The notes beneath the pieces were generated by a model. The model did not search any database. It was not told where the DNA came from and saw only the letters and a list, made by a program, of their open reading frames with translations. Positions 43,276 through 51,978 of a stretch of DNA of 64,000 nucleotides are shown here, piece after piece. The position numbers and the translations under genes were made by a program. Position 1 is the first letter of the stretch. Each line of letters begins with the position of its first letter. This stretch comes from Nostoc parmelioides FACHB-3921 (GTDB lineage: Bacteria; Cyanobacteriota; Cyanobacteriia; Cyanobacteriales; Nostocaceae). Where the stretch lies: positions 25,564-89,563 of the forward strand of contig NZ_JACJQL010000028.1 of NCBI RefSeq assembly GCF_014696625.1, read 5' to 3'.

Positions 43276-46248
43276 ATGACCTTCACTCCAGAAATACCCT
43301 ATTATCAGATTATTCAGCAAGCGCAATTAACCCCTGATGCGATCGCTGTTTTTGATGAAACCAATCCCCTGACTTATCAACAGTTAGATCGTCTCTCGAA
43401 TCAAGTGGCTACTTATTTACGCACTCAAGGAGTAGCCCCCAATACCAGAGTCGGGATTATGGCTGAACGGGGAGCCAGAATGATGATTGGTATTTTAGGC
43501 ATTCTCAAAGCTGGCGGGAGTTATATCCCCCTCGACCCTGGTTATCCCACTGACCGACTACGTTACATCCTAGAACACGCAGCCATCCAGACTTTACTAA
43601 CAGAACATCAAGTTAGTCAACAATTGGTGGCTTGTGTCCAGGAAGCCTTACCTTTACAAACAGTGATGTTTTTAGATGAGGGTGAACCCTTAGCGGAAAT
43701 TCAGTCCTTAAATCAAATCACTGCGGAAACCTGGCAAAGTTTGAGCGACGATGCTTTAGAACTGTGTAACAGTCCCGACGATTTAATGGTGATTCTTTAC
43801 ACCTCTGGTTCCACAGGTCGTCCCAAAGGGGTAATGCTGAATCATCGGGGTTACATGAATCGTTTGACATGGATGCAGAACACATTTTCATTACAACCAG
43901 GCGATCGCGTAGCCCAAAGAACCTCTTTTTGCTTTGATATCTCGGTTTGGGAAATTTTCTGGACGTTAATGTCAGGCGCGACTATTTGTCCTGTGCAACG
44001 GGAAGTAGTTCTTAACCCTTGGGAATTCGCCCGGTGGATTCAACAAACTCAAATTAATGTGATGCACTTTGTTCCTTCCCTGTTTGGGGAGTTTATTAGT
44101 GCTTTAGAAAATGAAGCTTGGAGTTTTCCCCAATTACGTTGGTTGATTTTTAGTGGGGAAGCACTACCCATGTCCTTTATCCAAAGGTGGATTGACCGTC
44201 ATGGACTCAAAACCGGACTAGCCAATCTTTATGGCCCTACAGAAGCTTCCATTGACGTTACTTGTCACTTGATTACTGAACGTCCTGATGAACGGGTGAC
44301 GACGCAAATTCCCATTGGTAAAGCTATCGATAATGTTTATTTAAAAGTTCTGGATGAGGGGATGCAGCCTGTACAACCAGGAAACATGGGAGAACTCTGG
44401 CTTGGTGGAGTCCAATTGGCATTAGGCTATCTCAAAGATCCAGAGAAAACGGCTCAGGCTTTTTGTCCTAACCCCTTTACTGATATTCCTGGCGATTATA
44501 TTTATCGCACAGGAGATTTGGTCAAAGAATTGCCAGATGGAACCATTGAGTATCATGGACGCATAGATCATCAAGTGAAAATTCGCGGTTTCCGCATTGA
44601 ATTGGGAGAAATCGAAAGTGTGTTAACCACTCATCCCGATGTCCGTGAAGCCGCAGCTCTGGCCGTTGATTATGGGGAAGGGCAAAAGCGATTAGTTGCT
44701 TGTATATCGGGAAATAAAATCAAAAATCGTTTTCTCAAGGAATATCTAGAACAGAAGCTTCCCCATTACATGATTCCCCAAAGATTTCTCTGGTTGGATA
44801 GTTTACCCAAAAATCATAATGGGAAATTAGACCGCAAAGCATTAGTAGCTCAATTAACCTCTGATTCCTCTCCTTCCTCTGATTCTTCTCCTTCTTTACT
44901 ACCTTTATTACCTCTAGGCCCTGGTCAACGTTGGTTAGTCAAATATTTTGAACCTCCTTATCAGTGGTTGGGTTATACCCGTTTTCTTTATCATCAATCC
45001 CTCAATGTAGATATCTTCAATCAAGCCCTTAATTTCCTCGTTCACCGTCATGACGCTTTCCGCACGGTTTTTGTGCAGAACCAGGGACAATGGCAACAAC
45101 ATATTCTCAATCAAACACAATCCTTTGTGGCTGAATATTGGGATGGTAGTCAGGTAAGTCCGGAAGAACGGAATCTGAAAATTGAGCAATACATGGAAGC
45201 GATCGCCAAAAAAATTCAGATTGACAGTTGGCCGATGACGGCAGCACTCGTCGTCAAAGTGAGTTCTAATTGCTACGATATTACGATGATTGCTCACCAT
45301 ATGATTACTGATATGTTGAGCGCGACAATTTTATTTAAAGAACTTTGGAGTGCTTATCATCAAATTTTATTGGGTGTTTCTCCCACATTTCCCCAGGCTA
45401 AATCCGAATCCTATCAAGATTTTATTCAATTATTAGTGAATGAGGAGCATAAAGGAACCTTTGAGCATCATCTCAAATATTGGCAATCTCAATTTCCTGA
45501 TGCTACAAGCAGATTTGAGATTCCTATCGATCATGTGAAAGGAGCCAATATTGAAGCCTCGGCACAAAAAGAATGTTTTCGCCTGAGTCAACAACAGACA
45601 GAACTTTTATTGAATCAAGGAAAATCTTATTATGGTTCTAATGTCTATTTGATCCTGCTCGCGCCTTTATATCGTTTAATGGCTAATTGGAGTCATCGCC
45701 CAGGGGTGGTAATTAGTCATCGTAGTCATGGCAGAGATTTAGGACAAGGCAGTACTTTCATGGAAAGTATGGGGAATTATGCAATTAATTTCCCTCTAGG
45801 TCTAACTTTGGATTCATCTGCGATTTGGCAAGAAATTATTCAAGAGATTAGCGATCGCTTTCAAAGTTTACCTATGAATAGTGTAACTTATGATTGGATA
45901 GGCGATCGCTTACCTGAATACCTCTACCCTGACAGTAATTTAACTCCTATACGGGTCAATTATTTAGGGAATCGTTCTGCTCCTCCATCTAACCTGTTTG
46001 AGTTTATAGAGACTGTTCGAGACTGTCGTTTGTCACTCCCCGATCAAAAACGTACCACACTCATTGAATTTTTCTTTTTGGTAGCTGATGGTCATTTAGA
46101 GATCACAATTGAATATTCTCGTAATTTCCATCTGGCTACAACAATTCAATCCTTAGGAAAACAATATCTCGCATTGCTTGAGGATCTTTTGACTCCTGTC
46201 TCTATCCCAAGCACTACTGACGCTGCTACGTTCCTACCTCTGCACTAA
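43276..46248 (+). CDS. NRPS protein: adenylation (serine-like) plus condensation, no carrier
   Basis: 990 aa from ATG 43276 (MTFTPEIPYYQ). The A domain (about 10-530) has YTSGSTGRPKGV, NLYGPTE, YRTGDL and NGKLDRKAL. Specificity positions read D221 I222 W225 H264 I291 S293 L318 I326 D327 K517, i.e. DIWHISLIDK, one step from the known serine codes (DVWHxSLIDK). A Ser/Pro/Leu linker (about 527-548) leads straight to a condensation-type domain (about 545-975) with HHMITDM at 674-680; both His and the Asp are kept, Gly is Met. No thiolation domain separates them, which is unusual. The charged serine is probably passed to a carrier in trans, the tandem ACPs of the preceding protein being the nearest candidates (inference). 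Confidence 0.92.
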   Translation: MTFTPEIPYYQIIQQAQLTPDAIAVFDETNPLTYQQLDRLSNQVATYLRTQGVAPNTRVGIMAERGARMMIGILGILKAGGSYIPLDPGYPTDRLRYILEHAAIQTLLTEHQVSQQLVACVQEALPLQTVMFLDEGEPLAEIQSLNQITAETWQSLSDDALELCNSPDDLMVILYTSGSTGRPKGVMLNHRGYMNRLTWMQNTFSLQPGDRVAQRTSFCFDISVWEIFWTLMSGATICPVQREVVLNPWEFARWIQQTQINVMHFVPSLFGEFISALENEAWSFPQLRWLIFSGEALPMSFIQRWIDRHGLKTGLANLYGPTEASIDVTCHLITERPDERVTTQIPIGKAIDNVYLKVLDEGMQPVQPGNMGELWLGGVQLALGYLKDPEKTAQAFCPNPFTDIPGDYIYRTGDLVKELPDGTIEYHGRIDHQVKIRGFRIELGEIESVLTTHPDVREAAALAVDYGEGQKRLVACISGNKIKNRFLKEYLEQKLPHYMIPQRFLWLDSLPKNHNGKLDRKALVAQLTSDSSPSSDSSPSLLPLLPLGPGQRWLVKYFEPPYQWLGYTRFLYHQSLNVDIFNQALNFLVHRHDAFRTVFVQNQGQWQQHILNQTQSFVAEYWDGSQVSPEERNLKIEQYMEAIAKKIQIDSWPMTAALVVKVSSNCYDITMIAHHMITDMLSATILFKELWSAYHQILLGVSPTFPQAKSESYQDFIQLLVNEEHKGTFEHHLKYWQSQFPDATSRFEIPIDHVKGANIEASAQKECFRLSQQQTELLLNQGKSYYGSNVYLILLAPLYRLMANWSHRPGVVISHRSHGRDLGQGSTFMESMGNYAINFPLGLTLDSSAIWQEIIQEISDRFQSLPMNSVTYDWIGDRLPEYLYPDSNLTPIRVNYLGNRSAPPSNLFEFIETVRDCRLSLPDQKRTTLIEFFFLVADGHLEITIEYSRNFHLATTIQSLGKQYLALLEDLLTPVSIPSTTDAATFLPLH

Positions 46249-46292
46249 CACCTCTACGCGTTTATAGAACCATAGAAGTAAATATTGCTGAC

Positions 46293-46328
46293 AACCCTTG
46301 TCTTTTAGGCAAGGGTTAATATTTTTTA
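46293..46328 (+). terminator. Intrinsic terminator after the NRPS gene
   Basis: AACCCTTG (46293-46300) pairs with CAAGGGTT (46310-46317) around TCTTTTAGG, followed by AATATTTTTT. It lies 45 bp past the stop and has the stem plus T-run of a Rho-independent terminator. It separates the PKS/NRPS unit from the PUFA-like unit. Confidence 0.8.
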
Positions 46329-46332
46329 GCAC

Positions 46333-46606
46333 TTACCTCAGTGATACGGAAAATCAAGGCTTTGGCTAGGGTAATTAGGGTATGAGACAATTCAGTTCAG
46401 TTAAGGCTAAAAACTAAGACTGGCGTAGGTTGGGTGGAGGAACGGAACCCAACATTCTCAAGATTTTGTTGGGTTACGCTATCGCTACACCCAACCTACT
46501 ATTCTTCTTAACTGAACCGTATTGGGGTATAAAATAGCAAACGCATATTCTCTGGAACCCTTACACCAGGTCTAAATCCTTGATTTTTCTTTTTCGTGCA
46601 TAAGTC
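46333..46606 (+). repeat. F2 element, copy e, carrying a nested element
   Basis: The outer ends are TACGGAAAATCAAGGC and CCTTGATTTTTCTTTTTCGTG, in inverted orientation. The interior is broken by the element at 46396-46516. Confidence 0.6.
46396..46516. repeat. Nested MITE-like element with GTAGGTTGGGT inverted repeats
   Basis: TTCAGTTAAG (46396-46405) and CTTAACTGAA (46507-46516) form the outer inverted repeat; GTAGGTTGGGT (46425-46435) and ACCCAACCTAC (46489-46499) the inner one. Related fragments are at about 8301-8410. Confidence 0.75.
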
Positions 46607-46640
46607 TTATAAATCTACTGATAGATATATAGTGCAGAAA

Positions 46641-46736
46641 TAAAAAATCTCCATTTTTGACAGAAATTAATCTATGGCATCAGGTTTGAAAAATAATTAA
46701 ACTCAACTTAGAAATCATTTAGGATTTGTGGTTGAT
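46641..46736 (+). promoter_or_regulatory. Conserved element R2 upstream of the PfaA-like gene
   Basis: It begins AAAAAATCTCCATTTTTGAC, then AGAAATTAATCTATGGCATC, then AATTAAACTCAACTTAGAAA and AGGATTTGTGGTTGAT. It matches R3, 226 bp downstream in the same orientation, and R1 inverted at 30862-30955. Confidence 0.75.
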
Positions 46737-46866
46737 ATATCTATTTTTCCTTGAGTCTGCCCAAAATCAAAATCTTAAAGTTAGAGAAAATAATTTCATG
46801 CAATTTAGTTTATTTTTTTGAGACAAAATTCAGGCTTTCAAGTATTTTATCATCCAATAGCTAAAA

Positions 46867-46962
46867 AATAATAATCTCCATCTTTGACCGAAAATAATCC
46901 ATTGTTCCAGGGATTAAAAGAAACTAAACTAAAGTTATAAAGGATTTAGTATTTATGGTTGA
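46867..46962 (+). promoter_or_regulatory. Conserved element R3 upstream of the PfaA-like gene
   Basis: It begins AATAATAATCTCCATCTTTG, then CGAAAATAATCCATTGTTCC, then AAACTAAACTAAAG and AGGATTTAGTATTTATGGTT. It is the copy closest to the start (about 150-250 bp before ATG 47115). Weaker likeness to R2 continues further downstream (CCAAAAATAGAAATC versus CCAAAATCAAAATC), so the whole promoter region may have been duplicated. Confidence 0.75.
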
Positions 46963-47114
46963 TGAATTCGGAGTTGGTGAATGAATATACCAAAAATAGA
47001 AATCGTAAATTTATACTGCTTGAGTTGATTAAATATATCTGAATTCCTAAAATTATGTAAACCTCAAGTCTCTAATATTTTTCTTATTGTTCATTATTTG
47101 GAGAAGACAAAAAA

Positions 47115-50100
47115 ATGGTTGACCAACAATTGAAACCCAGAAAGTCTGCTTTACAAAAAACACCAATTGCCATTATTGGCCTGTCAGCATTATTTGCCAA
47201 ATCGGAGAATCTACAACAATACTGGGACAATATACTAGCTAAAATCAACTGTATTTCTGAAGTTCCAGAAACAGCTTGGAGCCTTAAAGATTATTATGAT
47301 CCAGATCCCAGCACACCTGATAAAACCTACGCCAGAGCAGGGGGATTTATCCCAGAAATCGATTTTGATCCTTTAGAATTTGGATTGCCACCTGATACTC
47401 TTGAGGCTTTGGATTCAGCAAATTTACTATCGCTAGTATTGGCAAAACAAGCATTGAAAGATGCTGGTTATGGCGAGGGAAAAGAATTTAATCGAGAAAC
47501 AACAGGGGTAATTTTAGGTGCTAGTGGACTTTGGAAAAGTATTACTCCATTAACGGCTCGTTTACAATATCCTGTTTGGGAAAAAGTTTTAAAAAATAGT
47601 GGTCTATCCGCAGAACAGACCGAAAAAATTATTGAAAAAATGCAGGCTGCTTTTGTACCGTGGACAGAAAATTCTTTCCCAGGTATGTTGCCTAATGTGG
47701 TCGCAGGAAGAATTACTAATCGTCTAGATTTGGGAGGAACTAACTGCGTTGTTGATGCGGCTTGTGCTAGTTCTTTAAGTGCTTTAACAATGGCAATTAG
47801 CGAACTGATTGAAGGTCGCTGTGACATGATGTTGACCGGGGGTTTTGATACAGATAACTCCATCCTCAACTATATGTGTTTCAGTAAAACCCCAGCTTTT
47901 TCTAAAAAAGACTATCTTAATCCCTTTGATGCCACATCCGACGGCATGATGGTGGGAGAAGGATTAGGAATGTTAGTTATCAAGCGGTTGGCAGATGCAG
48001 AACGAGATGGCGATCGCATCTATGCAGTAATTAAAGGTATCGGTACTGCCAGTGATGGTCGCTATAAAAGTATCTATGCGCCCCGTGCAGAAGGACAAGT
48101 GCGAGCTTTACGGCGAGCCTATGAAGATGCAGGCTTTTCCCCTGCGACTTTAGGATTAATGGAAGCTCATGGTACAGGTACACCAGCTGGTGACTTCTGT
48201 GAATTTACCGCCCTCAATCAAGTTTTGACAGAAAATCAGGCAGGAAAACAACAAATCGCCCTTGGTAGTGTCAAATCTCAAATCGGTCACACCAAAGCTG
48301 CTGCTGGTGCTGCTAGTTTAATCAAAGCTACCCTGGCCTTACACCACAAAATTCTGCCACCGACTATTAATGTCACCCAACCCAACCCGAAATTCAAAAT
48401 AGAAGAGTCTCCCTTTTATATCAATACAGAAACTCGTCCCTGGATACAAAATGGCGACACTCCCAGACGGGCGGGGGTCAGTTCTTTTGGATTTGGCGGT
48501 ACTGACTATCATGTGGTTTTGGAAGAATATACCCCGAAACTACCCCAAGGAGGCGATCGCATCCATTCCACAGCCCAATCTATTTTATTGTGGGCTGATA
48601 CGCCACAACAATTATCTCAAAAGTGTCAAGCGACTCTTGAGCAACTCCAGTCTGACAACGGCGGCGAACAATATCACCAACTGCAAAATCACAGCAAAAC
48701 AGCCCTCATCCCCGAAACATCTGCCCGTGTGGGCTTTGTGGCTACCTCTCTAGAAGAAGCCCAAAAATTACTGAAAGCAGCCCTCAAGCAACTCCAAATG
48801 CAGCCCCAAGCTGAAGCCTGGGAACATCCCCAAGGGATTTACTACCGCCAAACTGGTTTATCTCTCAAGGGCAAAGTTGTAGCTTTGTTCCCTGGTCAAG
48901 GGTCGCAATATCTAAATATGGGGCGAGAAGTTAGCTTGAACTTCCCAGAGATCCAACAAGCCTATCATGCCCTGGATCAGTTGATGGCTCAGGATAACTT
49001 GCCAGCTTTGTCTGATGTAGCGTTTCCAATTCCTGCCTTTAGCCCAGAAACAATCAAGCAACAGTCCCAACAATTACAGCGCACAGAAAACGCTCAACCT
49101 GCCATTGGAGCCTTGAGCCTGGGATTGTATAAAATCTTGCAAAAAGTGGGATTTAAGCCTGATTTTGTGGCTGGTCATAGCTTTGGGGAATTAACTGCAC
49201 TTTGGGCGGCTGGGGTGTTTAGTGATGAGGATTATTGTTACCTGATCAAAGCCAGGGGTCAAGCCATGACTATTCCCCAAGGGTCTCATGATTGCGATCA
49301 CGGTACAATGTTAGCCGTCAGTGGTGATGTGGCAAAAATTCAGCAACTGATCGCCGGTATGACCAAGGTGCAGATTGCTAATTATAATGCTCCAGAACAA
49401 GTCGTACTGTCTGGTTCTAAACCGGAAATTGCCGCCCTAGAGAAAGTATTAAGCAAACAGGGCTACACTGTTACTCCTTTACCTGTTTCTGCTGCTTTTC
49501 ACACCCCCTTTGTTCGCCATGCAAGTCAACCCTTTGCAGAGGCGCTCAATCGGGTGACCTTTAATACTCCTCAAATTCCTGTCTATGCAAACATGACGGG
49601 TAACGCCTATCCTGCTGAGGCAAGCGCCATCAGGCAACTGTTGGAAGCCCATCTTTTAAATGCCGTTCAGTTTGTGCAGGAAATCGAAAATCTTTACGCC
49701 CAAGGAGGATATTGCTTTGTTGAAATTGGCCCCCGACAAATTCTCACTAACTTAGTTAAGCAGACATTAGGCGATCGCCCCCATGTAGCCATTGCCCTCA
49801 ACCCTAATCGCCAAAAAGACAGTGATGTCCAACTGCGTCAAGGAGTCATCCAACTCCGGGTAATGGGATTGTCCCTGAATGATCTTGATGCTTCTCCCCG
49901 AAAATTGCCTGCTCAAAAAAGCAAATCTAAAGGACTATCTATTAAGCTCAATGCCACCAACTACATCAGTGACAAAACAAAAGCTGCCTTTGAATTTGCT
50001 TTCAAACCTGAGCCTGTAGTGCAGCTAGCTTCCACCCCTCTTGATCAGGTTGCTTCTGATGCAGCAACTGTTGTTTCAGATTCCCCTGTTCAACCTTTAG

Positions 50101-50945
50101 AGGCTTCATCAAATGATGAGGTTGCCATTACCCCCGTCTCTGTGATGGAAGAGTCGGTATCTCTAGGAGAAATTTACCATCAATCTGATTACCAATTTAT
50201 TATCTCTAAGGACGAAATAAATACCATGAATAACTCTACTCACAATACTGTCGCCTATCTTTTCCAACAGTTTTATCAACATCAAAAAGAAATGCTACAG
50301 GTTCACGAACAATACGTGAAGACTCAATCCCAGAGTTTTCAAGCATTTCTACAATTACTGCAACAACAGGAAGTTATGACTCCTCAAAGTTCAACCTCTG
50401 CTATTGCGGAGCAAACAGTTGTTGTACCAGCACCAGTGGTAGAAATTCCCAAGACTCCTGTTGCACCTATAGTAGAACCTCCTAAGGCAACTCCTGCACC
50501 TGTAGTAGAACTTCCCAAAACTCCTGTTGCACCCGTAGTAGAACCTCCCAAGGCAACTCCTGCACCTGTAGCTGAACCCGTTCATATCTCTCATATTGCC
50601 AACTATTTAGAGCCTCGTTATTCTGCTCCTACTCCTCAACCCACACTAGTTGTCACTGAAACTGCTTCTCCTGCGGCTGGTGAAAGTTACATTAGCCGAG
50701 CATTAATGGAGGTTGTCAGTGATAAAACTGGTTATCCTACAGAAATGTTGGAATTAGAGATGGATTTAGAAGCGGATTTAGGCGTTGACTCCATCAAGCG
50801 TGTAGAAATTATGGGAACTCTACATGAATCTTTTCCTCAGTTACCCAAACTTAGCCCCGAAGAACTGGCGGAAAAGCGTACCCTGGGACAAATTGTCCAA
50901 TATTTAGCAGGACAAATCATGGTGACAGAAAAAAAAATAGCTTAG
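47115..50945 (+). CDS. PUFA-synthase-like PfaA N-part: KS-AT-ACP
   Basis: 1276 aa. KS about 15-470 with Cys217 (DAACASS), His352 (HGTGT) and His392 (SQIGH), the wording of PfaA and heterocyst glycolipid synthases. AT about 585-900 with FPGQGSQY, Ser689 (GHSFGE) and AAFHT (His796). A Pro/Val-rich linker with near-repeats (APVVEPPKATP) spans about 1100-1155. A single PUFA-type ACP is at about 1190-1265 with Ser1226 (DLGVDSIKR); PfaA usually carries several tandem ACPs. It ends right after the ACP at an A9 run, where PfaA would go on into a KR. A -1 shift there enters the next ORF in frame. It should iteratively build the long chain with the trans KR, DH and ER proteins. Confidence 0.93.
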   Translation: MVDQQLKPRKSALQKTPIAIIGLSALFAKSENLQQYWDNILAKINCISEVPETAWSLKDYYDPDPSTPDKTYARAGGFIPEIDFDPLEFGLPPDTLEALDSANLLSLVLAKQALKDAGYGEGKEFNRETTGVILGASGLWKSITPLTARLQYPVWEKVLKNSGLSAEQTEKIIEKMQAAFVPWTENSFPGMLPNVVAGRITNRLDLGGTNCVVDAACASSLSALTMAISELIEGRCDMMLTGGFDTDNSILNYMCFSKTPAFSKKDYLNPFDATSDGMMVGEGLGMLVIKRLADAERDGDRIYAVIKGIGTASDGRYKSIYAPRAEGQVRALRRAYEDAGFSPATLGLMEAHGTGTPAGDFCEFTALNQVLTENQAGKQQIALGSVKSQIGHTKAAAGAASLIKATLALHHKILPPTINVTQPNPKFKIEESPFYINTETRPWIQNGDTPRRAGVSSFGFGGTDYHVVLEEYTPKLPQGGDRIHSTAQSILLWADTPQQLSQKCQATLEQLQSDNGGEQYHQLQNHSKTALIPETSARVGFVATSLEEAQKLLKAALKQLQMQPQAEAWEHPQGIYYRQTGLSLKGKVVALFPGQGSQYLNMGREVSLNFPEIQQAYHALDQLMAQDNLPALSDVAFPIPAFSPETIKQQSQQLQRTENAQPAIGALSLGLYKILQKVGFKPDFVAGHSFGELTALWAAGVFSDEDYCYLIKARGQAMTIPQGSHDCDHGTMLAVSGDVAKIQQLIAGMTKVQIANYNAPEQVVLSGSKPEIAALEKVLSKQGYTVTPLPVSAAFHTPFVRHASQPFAEALNRVTFNTPQIPVYANMTGNAYPAEASAIRQLLEAHLLNAVQFVQEIENLYAQGGYCFVEIGPRQILTNLVKQTLGDRPHVAIALNPNRQKDSDVQLRQGVIQLRVMGLSLNDLDASPRKLPAQKSKSKGLSIKLNATNYISDKTKAAFEFAFKPEPVVQLASTPLDQVASDAATVVSDSPVQPLEASSNDEVAITPVSVMEESVSLGEIYHQSDYQFIISKDEINTMNNSTHNTVAYLFQQFYQHQKEMLQVHEQYVKTQSQSFQAFLQLLQQQEVMTPQSSTSAIAEQTVVVPAPVVEIPKTPVAPIVEPPKATPAPVVELPKTPVAPVVEPPKATPAPVAEPVHISHIANYLEPRYSAPTPQPTLVVTETASPAAGESYISRALMEVVSDKTGYPTEMLELEMDLEADLGVDSIKRVEIMGTLHESFPQLPKLSPEELAEKRTLGQIVQYLAGQIMVTEKKIA
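50929..50937 (+). other. A9 homopolymer at the PfaA/KR frame break
   Basis: Nine A residues stand 5 bp before the stop TAG 50943-50945. A -1 slip or one extra A gives AAT AGC TTA GTT AAT GTG ACT, running without a stop into the KR ORF that starts at 50951. It could be a slippage site, a contraction of an A10 tract or an assembly error. Confidence 0.7.
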
Positions 50946-50950
50946 TTAAT

Positions 50951-51712
50951 GTGACTCCGAGGATTCGGAGTCATGGAGAGATTGGACGTTACCAGGTGAA
51001 ACTGATGTCTTTACCCGCCCCTGATTTTTGGAATGTTCCTAACACTCCTTACCAAACTTGTTTATTAACCGACGATGGTTCATCAACCACAACTGAAGTG
51101 GCTCAATGTTTAAGCGATCGCGGATGGCAGGTTATAGTTCTCAGTTTCCCAAATTCTTTAGTTCCTAAGCGTCCTATCCTTCCTGCTACAGTTCACCGAG
51201 TAGTTCTGACCAACTTGAGCGAAGAACATCTACAAGATCAATTAGCAGGGATTTTCCAAACCTATGGTTTGATTGGCACTTTTATCCATTTACACCCTAT
51301 CAGCCAGTATCTTTACAATCAACCAGATACTCTAGTAAATCCTGATAAGGCAATTCTTAAACAAGTATTTTTATTAGCCAAACATCTCAAATCTAGCCTC
51401 ACGCAAGCGGCAAATCAAGGAAGAAGCAGTTTTCTGACTTTGGCTCATTTAGATGGAGAGTTTGGATTAAGTGGACAACAGGATTTTAGTGCAGTTAGTG
51501 GCGGATTATTTGGATTAACCAAAACCTTAAATTTAGAGTGGCCTGCTGTATTTTGTCGTTCCCTTGATATCAGCCCTGATTTAGATGCAGCCACTACTGC
51601 CCAAATTATTCTGGCAGAACTACATGATCCCAATGCTTTAATTCAAGAAGTGGGCTATACCAGAAAAGGTCGTGTTACTTTGACTTGTGAATTGGCTCAT
51701 TTAGGAGTTTAA
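50951..51712 (+). CDS. Ketoreductase structural half (split PfaA KR, part 1)
   Basis: 253 aa from GTG 50951, five bases after the PfaA-like stop (ATG 51005 is an internal alternative). It begins IGRYQVKLMSLPAPDF, has LSDRGWQVIVLSFP, and ends with LFGLTKTLNLEWPAVFCRSLDI and YTRKGRVTL. These are the marks of the N-terminal, non-catalytic subdomain that precedes the NADPH-binding half in PUFA-type KR domains. It lacks the GGxGG nucleotide loop and Ser-Tyr-Asn catalytic set, so it cannot reduce alone. It probably pairs with the catalytic half encoded at 51979, or is fused to PfaA by slippage at the A9 run. Confidence 0.8.
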   Translation: MTPRIRSHGEIGRYQVKLMSLPAPDFWNVPNTPYQTCLLTDDGSSTTTEVAQCLSDRGWQVIVLSFPNSLVPKRPILPATVHRVVLTNLSEEHLQDQLAGIFQTYGLIGTFIHLHPISQYLYNQPDTLVNPDKAILKQVFLLAKHLKSSLTQAANQGRSSFLTLAHLDGEFGLSGQQDFSAVSGGLFGLTKTLNLEWPAVFCRSLDISPDLDAATTAQIILAELHDPNALIQEVGYTRKGRVTLTCELAHLGV

Positions 51713-51978
51713 ACTTTCAGGAGTTTAGGAAAATAATCTCAACTAAACTCCAGTTCAATTTTGTCCATCAGTAATAGATTATATCAAGTTCGGCTAATTA
51801 CATATAATTTGGTTTGATATGTAACGGGTAATAGCTAACAGGTATTTTTAACTATTGCCCATTACCAATTACCAAGCGCCACAGATATTATTGGAATTTG
51901 GACGAACATGATATTTCTCTCGTTTCATTTAACAGTTGTAGTCGATAAATAAAAACTGGCAATTACTTGATCTTCATC
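51713..51978. other. 266-bp insertion-like spacer splitting the KR
   Basis: This AT-rich stretch lies exactly between the two KR halves. GGGTAATAG (about 51826-51834) pairs with CTATTGCCC (about 51853-51861, one G-T pair) around a short loop, followed by ATTACCAATTACC. That wording is typical of dispersed Nostoc-type repeats. No ribosome-binding leader other than a weak site precedes ATG 51979. Confidence 0.6.

Larger units (their letters stand above)
46249..47114. other. 866-bp intergenic region before the PfaA-like gene
   Basis: It contains, in order, the intrinsic terminator, the nested repeat elements and two tandem copies of the R element. No gene is seen. GGAG stands about 10 nt before ATG 47115. 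Confidence 0.6.
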
